A DNA stretch of 12,714 nucleotides from Bdellovibrionales bacterium (GCA_028279085.1 JANQSX010000077.1:1-12714); one strand, 5' to 3'. Counted from the stretch's first letter, positions 1-6,826 are shown. The notes: generated by a model not told the origin, from the sequence alone. A program made the numbers and translations.

Positions 1-143
1 TTCGTATCACATCAGCTTCCGGTATTTTCAAAGCTAACTCAAAAAATGCAGAAGCAAAATCCCTTATTGATGAATTGTATAAAAAAATGTCCCTTCAAAT
101 TCTGGATTGGAATAAAACACGCAGCATCAGCTTTAAAGAATAA
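1..143 (+). CDS. C-terminal end of an unidentified protein (partial, possibly LptE-like)
   Basis: An open frame enters from the left edge (first complete codon at base 3) and ends at a TAA at 141-143, giving 46 visible residues. The fragment has a beta-like start (RITSASGIF) followed by an amphipathic helix (AEAKSLIDELYKKMSLQIL). That pattern resembles the C-terminal end of LptE-type LPS-assembly lipoproteins, where a strand is followed by a helix ending in an ILxxL-like segment. The resemblance is weak, and the lipobox that would settle it lies outside the window. The next gene starts 25 nt downstream on the same strand, so the two are probably co-transcribed. The reading frame itself is credible because codon use looks normal and no other frame is better; the identity is a guess. 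Confidence 0.5.
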   Translation, partial: RITSASGIFKANSKNAEAKSLIDELYKKMSLQILDWNKTRSISFKE

Positions 144-168
144 TTCAGACTAGACACTACACTCCACC

Positions 169-924
169 ATGAATCAACGGGAAAATCCTTTCTTCAATCT
201 TCTATTTAATATCTTAATTCCTATTATTCTTTTGAATAAAGGGCATCTTATTTTTGGTTCAAAAAATGGAGTGCTTATTCTAATACTGGCTCTCACTTTT
301 CCGGTATGTTATGGAGTCTTTGATTTTATCAAACATAAAAGGAAAAACATTATTTCTTTATTTGGAGTTTTAAATGTGTCGTTTACCGGTGGTTTTGCGC
401 TCTTTAAATTAGATGGAATATGGTTTGCAGTTAAAGAAGCCGCTTTTCCTTTATTAATAGGAATCTTTGTATTTATTTCCGCTTATACACGAAAAAACTT
501 TTTTGAATATCTGCTTCGCCAAGCCCCCATTTTTAAATGGCCGCTTATTGAAGAAAAAATACAAATTTTTTCCACTGAAAATCAACTCAAAATATTGTTT
601 AAAAAAGCCACTATTATGTTTTCCATATCATTTTTTATAAGTGCTATCTTAAATTTTATACTAGCTATTTACATCTTTTCCGAAAAAAGCAGACCAGGAA
701 TATCCACTAATGAAATAGAAATTATATTAAACAAAAAAATTGCAGATATGACATGGCTTGGTTTTGTTGTTATTGGACTACCTATGACCGCTTTCGCCAT
801 TGGTATTTTTTGGTGGTTTTTAAAAAAGTTAAGAGAGATTACTCAACTTTCTATGGAGCAAATGTTGGCAACTACACCATCATCTGCAAAAAAAGAAGAA
901 CACCCGTCACCATTACCTGAGTAA
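169..924 (+). CDS. VC0807-like integral membrane protein
   Basis: A 251-residue polytopic inner-membrane protein. Hydrophobic segments lie at about 10-22, 34-52, 60-76, 88-105, 145-170 and 194-218, followed by a charged cytosolic-looking tail (KKEEHPSPLPE). The N-terminal NPFFNLLFNILIPIILL and the central stretch around residues 72-108 (TGGFALFKLD, then KEAAFPLLIG and an ISAYTRK turn) match the pattern I know from the VC0807 family: a Gly-Gly-rich segment, an acidic residue before a lysine-glutamate pair, then a Ser-containing helix end. The biochemical role of that family is not established. No clear Shine-Dalgarno precedes the ATG at 169; with 25 nt to the upstream stop it may rely on readthrough from that gene. 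It is convergent with the HTTM gene, with only 41 nt between stops. Confidence 0.7.
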   Translation: MNQRENPFFNLLFNILIPIILLNKGHLIFGSKNGVLILILALTFPVCYGVFDFIKHKRKNIISLFGVLNVSFTGGFALFKLDGIWFAVKEAAFPLLIGIFVFISAYTRKNFFEYLLRQAPIFKWPLIEEKIQIFSTENQLKILFKKATIMFSISFFISAILNFILAIYIFSEKSRPGISTNEIEIILNKKIADMTWLGFVVIGLPMTAFAIGIFWWFLKKLREITQLSMEQMLATTPSSAKKEEHPSPLPE

Positions 925-927
925 AGT

Positions 928-942
928 TCTTTCATAGAAAGA
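928..942. terminator. Small hairpin in the convergent gap (weak terminator candidate)
   Basis: A perfect 6-bp inverted repeat (TCTTTC / GAAAGA) with a 3-nt loop lies 4 nt after the stop of the VC0807-like gene and 24 nt from the stop of the convergent HTTM gene. Its position suits a bidirectional terminator, but the stem is short and AT-rich and has no adjacent T-run, so a terminator function is doubtful. Confidence 0.2.
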
Positions 943-965
943 TAATATTATGCAAAATGTATTTA

Positions 966-2828
966 CTATCTTTTTTTACATCTTTTTGTGTATATAGATA
1001 TTTTTCTCGGTGAGGGCAGGGCCTGCCCGTAAGGAGGAGTGATCTGTCTCATATAAATTAATTCAATACTTTCAATAAATTGCTTATCGTCTTTTTTATT
1101 CCACTTATTGCATAAATAAGTTAAATAGTTTTTACTATACCTTTTATGTTTCAAAACTAAATTCTCCAACATTTTTCTATGGCGAAAAGAAGGAAAACTC
1201 GTATCGTATCTATATGGCTTTTTCATAGTTAAGGGTGCTCCTTTTTGCCATAAATCTATTTTATGTGTTTCACTATCCACTTCTTCCAAATTGTTATCCG
1301 ATTGTGTGTCAAATGCAGCATCCGTATTCTTAACGGACTGAACAGCAGAAAGAATAATCCAACCCGTTTCCCCTAAAGGTTTAGGAGAAAACATATTCCA
1401 ATATTGATGCAAATGAAAAAAAGCGGCAATTCCATTCGATTTTTTAGGTAGATATTTCTCATAATACTTAAAGTTAGTCGTGCGTATATTCCACATCAAT
1501 GCATACACAAAGCAAAAAAAGAAAAAACCGGATAACAACAAGTAAAGAGTTTTGCGATTAGGCCCCTCTTCTTTTTTTTTCCACTCAGGAAGAAGGTATC
1601 CTATTTTATTCCTATTCCCGGCTATTTTTCCATAACACCAATCTCCGAAATGAGAAATTATTTTTACTCTAAATAAAGGAGCTAAGTAAAAAAATAAAGG
1701 GGAATAGGAAAGTAAAGTAACTCCCGCTTGCCAACGCCCTTCATAACCTCTCTCCTCACTAAAACTTAACCAGGAATTTCTTTTTTCCATTTCAGATAAA
1801 GCTTGCTTGTCTGTCTGAGCCTCTAAAAAAGATACATGAGGAACTATTAAGAATGTTTTTAACAAGGCTACAGATTTTTTACAAAAAGAGCAGTCAGCAT
1901 CATAATAAATAGTGAGTGGATTCTTTTTTCCTGGAACATATTTTTTTATTCTCTCCCAAAATTCGGAAGGTAAAAAAGCCAACCAACCGGCTATACAAAT
2001 CCAGGAAAAACACCCTAAATGAAGAAACACACCTAATGAAAAATGAAAACCACACATTATTAAAATAAGAACGATTCTCAATCTCCAGAAAAATCCAACT
2101 AATATAAATGCAATAGGAGCACAATTCTCAATAGCATAATAAGTTACATAAGATAATATCCGCATAAGACCGGGATATTGTAATAAAATATCCCCAAATA
2201 CAGTTCTAAAATTATCCAACATAAGAGCATAATACACCCCTTGACCGGTCACTCTCCATATATCATGTGTTTTCAATAAGTAAGTAAAATAATACACCAT
2301 TAAAATTTGCAGAATAAAAGCGCATGAATTGACAGAAAAAGCAGGAGAAGCATTTTCTTTTTTTAACTGTAAAGCACTATCTACCGAATAATGTTTTCCA
2401 AGGGGAAGGTACAAGGCCCAAAACAACATAAGACCAAGAAGTGTATCTCCGGAATTGATAATCAAGAAGTTTCGGGATTGAAAAGATACAAGCAATAACC
2501 ATGATCCTAATACCGCCCATTTTGTTTTATACCCTATAAGTAACATAAGAAAAAAAAGCATAGCTAGAGTAAAGAGAACCATCTGAAATCCGGCACTTGA
2601 AGATATAAAATTTAAAGAACTAGTACTGGACCAAAAAGATCCATGACCGGAAAGTTCCCGTTGGGGTAACAAACCGCTATTCGTATAAAAGAGAGTAAAC
2701 CAGGGAAGACGAGTACATAGGAAATCAATCAATAAAATAACAGCAGCAAATACTCTAAATAAGGCAAGAGAGCGTGAATCCAGAGAAAAGTTTTTCACTA
2801 CTGCATGAGATATAAATCTGAAAAACAT
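966..2828 (-). CDS. HTTM (vitamin K-dependent gamma-carboxylase-like) membrane protein fused to a DCC thiol-oxidoreductase domain
   Basis: 620 residues in three parts. Residues about 1-295 form a multi-pass HTTM domain, the membrane domain shared with gamma-glutamyl carboxylase. YYFTYLLKTHDIW (179-191) aligns with the human GGCX segment carrying catalytic Lys218: K186 and W191 keep the K-x4-W spacing. An FHFSLGVFLHLG motif at 261-272 is also typical. Residues about 305-405 are a DCC (DUF393) thioredoxin-like domain with YYDADCSFC (C313, C316). A further membrane helix (about 427-445) precedes a soluble tail with the HTTM-associated QYWNMFSPKP motif (475-484). The ATG at 2828 follows an AGGGTG ribosome site. 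The gene lies 58 nt downstream of VWA lipoprotein A on the same strand, so it is probably co-transcribed. Carboxylase or epoxidase activity is not demonstrated for most bacterial members; substrate unknown. Confidence 0.85.
   Translation of the reverse strand: MFFRFISHAVVKNFSLDSRSLALFRVFAAVILLIDFLCTRLPWFTLFYTNSGLLPQRELSGHGSFWSSTSSLNFISSSAGFQMVLFTLAMLFFLMLLIGYKTKWAVLGSWLLLVSFQSRNFLIINSGDTLLGLMLFWALYLPLGKHYSVDSALQLKKENASPAFSVNSCAFILQILMVYYFTYLLKTHDIWRVTGQGVYYALMLDNFRTVFGDILLQYPGLMRILSYVTYYAIENCAPIAFILVGFFWRLRIVLILIMCGFHFSLGVFLHLGCFSWICIAGWLAFLPSEFWERIKKYVPGKKNPLTIYYDADCSFCKKSVALLKTFLIVPHVSFLEAQTDKQALSEMEKRNSWLSFSEERGYEGRWQAGVTLLSYSPLFFYLAPLFRVKIISHFGDWCYGKIAGNRNKIGYLLPEWKKKEEGPNRKTLYLLLSGFFFFCFVYALMWNIRTTNFKYYEKYLPKKSNGIAAFFHLHQYWNMFSPKPLGETGWIILSAVQSVKNTDAAFDTQSDNNLEEVDSETHKIDLWQKGAPLTMKKPYRYDTSFPSFRHRKMLENLVLKHKRYSKNYLTYLCNKWNKKDDKQFIESIELIYMRQITPPYGQALPSPRKISIYTKRCKKR
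1014..1028. repeat. GC-rich palindrome inside the 3' end of the HTTM gene
   Basis: GGGCAGG, one central G, then CCTGCCC: seven perfectly complementary bases on each side, in an otherwise AT-rich neighbourhood. It lies 46 nt before the HTTM stop codon and encodes part of GQALPSP. Composition and symmetry are REP-like, so it may be a dispersed repeat captured in the coding end. Only one copy is visible in this window. Confidence 0.5.
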
Positions 2829-2886
2829 GACATTTCACCCTACATATATTCTACATAATAATTCAACATATTTTATAATTCGGAAT

Positions 2887-4311
2887 TTAATTGTTGTCGC
2901 GACCTTTTACAAAAGAATTAAAAATACTTTGACCCAGAGCTTGATAGTCTGAGGAACAAATACTGAACACTTCTCCACCTGTTATTTCACTAAGATGATC
3001 TATTTTTTCTGAAAAAGCCCCTTCCGGAAAGAAAAATTGCTGAATTTTATTTTGATTCAAACACTGCTGATCATCTTCGGTAATAATGACTCCATACACT
3101 TTAAATCTTTTTTTCAACCCATGAACAGCACGAAATTCTTCAATCACTTCAATAGGTTGTGTAGCAGCCTCCTGGTCATTAGCTCTCTCCTCAGAATTAC
3201 TGATAACAATAGCAATAAGATCTGCTTCTTTTCTGAAAAAATCCTTGTTTTTACCCAAAGCCGCTTTTAAAGATTTTAAAGGTTGTTCCTGTAAGCTCTG
3301 ACACCCGGGAGGCAATTCACAGTAACCTACATTTTCCGGTCCATTTTCTCCACCGGATTTTTTATATGCACCAAGTGAATGTCTGGAAATACTATCTAAA
3401 AAAATATTATTATAATTAGGTATATTAGGGTGTAAATATCTTAGATTTAATACTTTTCCATCATTTTCCAACTTCATGGCCTTTCCTTTTAAAGCACCCA
3501 AATTAAATAAGAAAAAACCTGTTTCACCATGGTCCGCATTAGTGATAGCTATTTTCCAATCCAATTGAGCTAAATAATTCAAAAACCCTAAAAACTTTTC
3601 TTTAAAAACCACTAAATTTTTATGCATGGACTCTGAAGTATCTACAACAAATAAAACATCCAAAGGACGGGGAATAAATATTTTATCCGGTTCATTAACC
3701 TCTGCATCCAAACGCCATTCAGAAGAGGTGACAGTTTCCAATCCTTTTGTCTCAATAACAGGTAAGTTTTTGATATTTACATTTCCCTTTTCTTCATACA
3801 CTGATCCTTTTTCCACTTCTACCGGTTCATCAGTATTCTGAGAAACAGTCGGAACACCTAAAACAGACACTGGAGTTAATTGAGAAGACCCCATATAGCC
3901 TTTTTGTGGCACATTGGTTTTAACAGTAAACACAAAAGGAGATGGTGGCCCTGAAACACCATCAGATGAAACATCATTATGAGCTAACTGAATAAATTCT
4001 ATTTTTTCATCAAAAACAACAGGGTTTTCTTCGCTGGGCCGTACATATACATATTTTTGCTCTTGTATCAGTACCGGTCTTGGTACCTGTATGGGTGATG
4101 GATCATACATTACCCACGGCTGCGGTTGTCTGAGACTGGATGTAAATTTTGTATTTCTTGTGACCATTCTTTTTCTTCTCATCCTGCGTTCAAAAGAATG
4201 TGATAAATCTTCATTTTGATCATTTAATTCTTCTACAGTAAAAAAGGATAGCTCTGTATTACAAGATATTAAAAAACTACATAACAATAACAAATATAGT
4301 AAGCGCCCCAT
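2887..4311 (-). CDS. VWA-domain lipoprotein A (long tether)
   Basis: 474 residues from the preferred ATG at 4311, which has GGAAGG 8 nt upstream; an in-frame ATG at 4335 lacks such a site and would lengthen the signal peptide. Residues 1-17 are a lipoprotein signal (MGRLLYLLLLCSFLISC), with C17 the predicted lipidated cysteine. A tether of about 200 residues follows: first a basic cluster (ERRMRRKRMVTR), then a Pro/Gln/Tyr-rich part and an acidic part. The VWA domain begins at LDVLFVVDTSESM (about 217), with MIDAS D-x-S-x-S at 224-228. Cysteines 331, 337, 417 and 452 are shared with the two paralogues and suggest two disulfides. The third MIDAS loop reads ISNSEE, with N372 where the family usually has Asp. 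Likely outer-membrane or periplasmic; ligand unknown. It is closer to gene C than to its neighbour B. Confidence 0.85.
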   Translation of the reverse strand: MGRLLYLLLLCSFLISCNTELSFFTVEELNDQNEDLSHSFERRMRRKRMVTRNTKFTSSLRQPQPWVMYDPSPIQVPRPVLIQEQKYVYVRPSEENPVVFDEKIEFIQLAHNDVSSDGVSGPPSPFVFTVKTNVPQKGYMGSSQLTPVSVLGVPTVSQNTDEPVEVEKGSVYEEKGNVNIKNLPVIETKGLETVTSSEWRLDAEVNEPDKIFIPRPLDVLFVVDTSESMHKNLVVFKEKFLGFLNYLAQLDWKIAITNADHGETGFFLFNLGALKGKAMKLENDGKVLNLRYLHPNIPNYNNIFLDSISRHSLGAYKKSGGENGPENVGYCELPPGCQSLQEQPLKSLKAALGKNKDFFRKEADLIAIVISNSEERANDQEAATQPIEVIEEFRAVHGLKKRFKVYGVIITEDDQQCLNQNKIQQFFFPEGAFSEKIDHLSEITGGEVFSICSSDYQALGQSIFNSFVKGRDNN

Positions 4312-4319
4312 AGTTACTA

Positions 4320-4325
4320 CCTTCC
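4320..4325 (-). promoter_or_regulatory. Ribosome binding site deciding the start of VWA lipoprotein A
   Basis: On the minus strand GGAAGG lies 8 nt before the ATG at 4311 and inside the longer reading that would start at 4335. It supports the 4311 start, which also gives a compact 17-residue lipoprotein signal like that of gene C. Confidence 0.65.
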
Positions 4326-4414
4326 GTAAAAGCATAGCAAAACCAAAAAAAATGAGTATCCGCTTATAAAATAACCTGGACTACGGGCTTATTAATGTAG
4401 AATAAAAAAACAGA

Positions 4415-4441
4415 ATTATAAAAAACCAGGACGTTTGTTAA
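4415..4441 (-). promoter_or_regulatory. Candidate sigma-70 promoter for VWA lipoprotein A
   Basis: On the minus strand TTAACA (4436-4441) and a perfect TATAAT (4415-4420) are separated by 15 bp, slightly short. They lie in the 158-bp gap between genes B and A, about 100 nt before the ATG at 4311. The gap is wide enough that A, and possibly the HTTM gene after it, could be transcribed apart from C and B. The DNA around the -35 (CTTAACAAACGTCCTGGTT) resembles, with gaps, the direct repeats upstream of gene C. Confidence 0.4.
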
Positions 4442-4469
4442 GAGTTCCACCCTAGAAAAAATTTTAATT

Positions 4470-5465
4470 TTAGAGAATAATAGTACTTCCATCAGAAGTA
4501 TTATTGAGAGTTGAACGAACTATCTCAGAAGCCAAAGGAGAATAGTTAGGAGCACAAATACTTATTGCTTTTCCCCCTGTAGTCTGTACCACTTCATGAA
4601 CTTTCTCTCCATAATGAGAAGAAGCATAGTTATATTGATTAGCCTGATCATAATTAAAACATTTTTCGTCCCCTGGAATAATGGAAATACTATATACGCT
4701 TATTTTTTTCTTTCGTCCATGGTGTTTTCTAAATTCTTCCATCATTAGATTAGCAGTATCATTATTGCTATACATATCATCTCCATTAGTAAAGATAACA
4801 GCTACAAAATCAGCATGGTTTCTAAACACATTTTTATTGGCCGAAAAAGAACTGATAAGAGAGTACACAGGAGTTCTAACATTTCCCTGACAATAAGGTG
4901 GCAAATCACATGGATTAATATATTGATCCGGTGGAAAATGAGATACATCACCTTGTTCATATCTTTTTAAAGTATCTATAAAAATTTCCTTATTGCTTTT
5001 AAAACGCACATGCAATGTACTATAAGGCAATATGTTTCCATTTAACTCCAGCTTCATTATTTTTCCTTTAAAAAGATCACGACCATAATAAGAAAAAGCA
5101 TTAGGATCATAATCCGCATTTGTGAAAGCTATTTTCCATGAAACAGGAGAAAGTGTTGGTATAAAATCTTTAAAAGTTTGATCAACTTTTTTTAAGTACT
5201 GAACCATAGAGTAAGAAGTATCCACCACAAAAAGAATATCTACAGGCTTTTTTCCCTTGAAAGTATCTGCATCCCTTTCTTCCGTGGAAAGTAATATTTC
5301 ATCAGATGGATCATCAAGGTCTTTTACCTCCAATATCCCAGGGAGGGTGTGTGGAAAAAAACCACATCCATAAAAAATGACACAGAAAAACAAAAGAAAT
5401 AATAAACGACCTACTGGCTTTTTATTAGTGAGGCTCAAACAACATAAATTCAATAAACCTCTCAT
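4470..5465 (-). CDS. VWA-domain lipoprotein B (short tether)
   Basis: 331 residues. The signal peptide is unusually long for the cluster: hydrophobic VGRLLFLLFFCVIFYGC ends at C34, the predicted lipidated cysteine, and is preceded by 17 extra residues (MRGLLNLCCLSLTNKKP). Only about 40 residues separate C34 from the VWA domain, which starts at VDILFVVDTSYSM (about 75; MIDAS D-x-S-x-S at 82-86). The four paralogue-conserved cysteines are at 186, 192, 269 and 304. The third MIDAS loop is FTNGDD, with N227 in the usual Asp position. The EQPLKSL segment of A and C is replaced by TPVYSLI, so B is the most diverged copy. It starts 14 nt after the stop of gene C behind only a weak GAAG site, which suggests translational coupling. 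Likely envelope-anchored; function unknown. Confidence 0.85.
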   Translation of the reverse strand: MRGLLNLCCLSLTNKKPVGRLLFLLFFCVIFYGCGFFPHTLPGILEVKDLDDPSDEILLSTEERDADTFKGKKPVDILFVVDTSYSMVQYLKKVDQTFKDFIPTLSPVSWKIAFTNADYDPNAFSYYGRDLFKGKIMKLELNGNILPYSTLHVRFKSNKEIFIDTLKRYEQGDVSHFPPDQYINPCDLPPYCQGNVRTPVYSLISSFSANKNVFRNHADFVAVIFTNGDDMYSNNDTANLMMEEFRKHHGRKKKISVYSISIIPGDEKCFNYDQANQYNYASSHYGEKVHEVVQTTGGKAISICAPNYSPLASEIVRSTLNNTSDGSTIIL

Positions 5466-5479
5466 AGTTACTTCATTAA

Positions 5480-6661
5480 TTAATCAATAAAATCAGCTGC
5501 AATTTTTCGTGCTAGCGGAGCATAACTGTCTTTACAAATGCTATGGTTAGAACCTCCCGTTAATTCAGCCATCCTAACTAATTCTGTTCCAAAAAGACCT
5601 TCTCCTCCCCAAAATCCACTGGAGTATTTTGCTCTACAAGCTTCATCCTGCTCAGGAATCATAATAATTCCATAAGACACTAGCTTTTTGCCGCTTTTTC
5701 CTAATCCCTGTTCAAATGACTTCACAACTTGTTCCGCGTTTACTCTTTTTGATGGATCAGAATTTTCCCCCTCATCACTATCGGAAAAAATAATAGAGAC
5801 AACATCCGCTCCAGGGCGAAAGAAAGAACGGTTCTTCACAAAAGCAGCTTCTAAAGATTTTAAAGGTTGTTCATTCCAACCTTGACAACCAGGGGCTAAC
5901 TCACATTTGGATTTTTCCTGATCACCTCTATTATCAAGATGTTCATAAAAATCAGAAATCCTTAATGTATCAATGAAAACAGAACCATAATCCTCTGTAT
6001 TTTTCGTTAAATACTTTGTACCTAATAACAACCGGCCGTCATGTTCAAGGGACATAGCTGTTCCATCTCTAGCCGTCCAGTTAGCCAAAAAGAAACCATG
6101 ACTACCATGATCAGCTGTAGTAAACATTATTCGCCAATCCAATTGGCCTAATGCCTGAACAAAGCCGGCAAAAGTTTTCTTTACTCTTCTTAAGAAATGA
6201 TCCATGGAATTAGATGCATCCACTACAAAAACAATATCCACTTTTGGTGGTTCCGTAGACACGGGAGCTGGTGGTTCCGGTTCCGGTGCCGGTGTCTCCT
6301 CTACCGGTTCTACTAAATCTTGTTCAATTTGTTCAGGAGTACCTCTTCTAGTTTTACCCACTTTGTTTATTACTACTTCATCCTCTAACTGAGCCACCCA
6401 AACTGGTTTTTCCGGTTCTACTGGCGGTTCCGGCTCTTGTGTTTCCACCACATCACCGACTGTTTTAGGTTGCATTCTTCTTTTCTTTTTTCCCTTATTA
6501 GGCACTCTAATTTTCCCGGCGGCTCGTTCCTCTTCTGAATCTATACGGGAAGATAAGTCTCCCACCCAAGATGGATTACCTCCAGGAGTATCAAATCCAA
6601 TAGGAGCACCACAACCAAAAAGAAATCCTACCAATAAAAAAAGAACAACAAACAGCTTCAT
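5480..6661 (-). CDS. VWA-domain lipoprotein C (Pro/Glu-rich tether)
   Basis: 393 residues from the ATG at 6661, chosen because GGAGG lies 6 nt upstream; an in-frame ATG at 6700 would add 13 polar residues before the signal. MKLFVVLFLLVGFLFGC gives a lipobox with C17. A tether of about 124 residues contains a basic cluster (KGKKKRRMQPK) and two Pro/Glu-rich runs (EPEPPVEPEKP; ETPAPEPEPPAP) expected to be extended. The VWA domain starts at VDIVFVVDASNSM (about 141; MIDAS 148-152). Conserved cysteines are 253, 259, 342 and 376. It is the only one of the three that keeps Asp (D294, in FSDSDE) at the third MIDAS position. It is first in the VWA run, 205 nt after the PpiD-like stop, so it probably has its own promoter. 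Envelope-anchored; binding partner unknown. Confidence 0.87.
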   Translation of the reverse strand: MKLFVVLFLLVGFLFGCGAPIGFDTPGGNPSWVGDLSSRIDSEEERAAGKIRVPNKGKKKRRMQPKTVGDVVETQEPEPPVEPEKPVWVAQLEDEVVINKVGKTRRGTPEQIEQDLVEPVEETPAPEPEPPAPVSTEPPKVDIVFVVDASNSMDHFLRRVKKTFAGFVQALGQLDWRIMFTTADHGSHGFFLANWTARDGTAMSLEHDGRLLLGTKYLTKNTEDYGSVFIDTLRISDFYEHLDNRGDQEKSKCELAPGCQGWNEQPLKSLEAAFVKNRSFFRPGADVVSIIFSDSDEGENSDPSKRVNAEQVVKSFEQGLGKSGKKLVSYGIIMIPEQDEACRAKYSSGFWGGEGLFGTELVRMAELTGGSNHSICKDSYAPLARKIAADFID

Positions 6662-6667
6662 GCTATA

Positions 6668-6672
6668 CCTCC
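6668..6672 (-). promoter_or_regulatory. Ribosome binding site for VWA lipoprotein C
   Basis: A perfect GGAGG on the minus strand, 6 nt before the ATG at 6661. It favours this start over the in-frame ATG at 6700. Confidence 0.8.
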
Positions 6673-6727
6673 AACCTCTGTGTATCGGTCTGCCTAACAA
6701 AAGACTGAAGTAAAAAGCACTTAATAG

Positions 6728-6755
6728 CTAGTATTAAAAAAAAAAACAGACTCAA
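6728..6755 (-). promoter_or_regulatory. Candidate promoter of the VWA run with an 11-base homopolymer spacer
   Basis: On the minus strand TTGAGT (6750-6755) can serve as a -35. The DNA between it and possible -10 boxes AATACT (6730-6735, spacer 14) or TACTAG (6728-6733, spacer 16) is mostly an uninterrupted run of 11 T (plus-strand A11, 6736-6746). The resulting leader would be about 60 nt. Neither -10 is a strong match, so the promoter is tentative; the homopolymer itself is certain. Confidence 0.35.
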
Positions 6756-6823
6756 GGTTTAAGCTAATCATCTAGTAAGAGAGAAAAATTTTCACAATAA
6801 CCAGACTCACGTTTTAAGACTAA
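6744..6823. repeat. Pair of imperfect direct repeats upstream of the VWA run
   Basis: Two similar stretches of about 24 bp, at 6744-6767 and 6799-6823, share on the plus strand the core CAGACTCA-x-G-x-TTTAAG and continue with a CTAA ending. They start 55 bp apart. The copy nearer the gene overlaps the candidate -35 box. Spacing and location suit paired binding sites for a regulator, but they could also be remnants of a local duplication. Confidence 0.45.
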
Positions 6824-6826
6824 AGG

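Noticed and set aside
1900..2124. 74-codon minus-strand frame inside the HTTM gene
   Set aside because: It overlaps strongly supported HTTM/DCC coding sequence in another frame, and its Cys/Phe/Ser-rich composition is typical of a shadow frame.
3037..3841. Plus-strand frames opposite the VWA lipoprotein A gene
   Set aside because: They are antisense shadows; no ribosome sites or recognisable protein features.
4336..4469. Possible small gene or structured RNA in the gap between genes B and A
   Set aside because: No open frame with a ribosome site and no strong hairpin; only a promoter-like element is supported.
6204..6392. Gly/Ser-rich plus-strand frame opposite the tether of VWA lipoprotein C
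   Set aside because: It is the antisense of the Pro/Glu-rich repeat codons, which automatically yields Gly/Ser-rich peptides.
6662..6700. Longer start of VWA lipoprotein C at 6700
   Set aside because: The GGAGG 6 nt before 6661 and a compact 17-residue lipoprotein signal favour the internal ATG.
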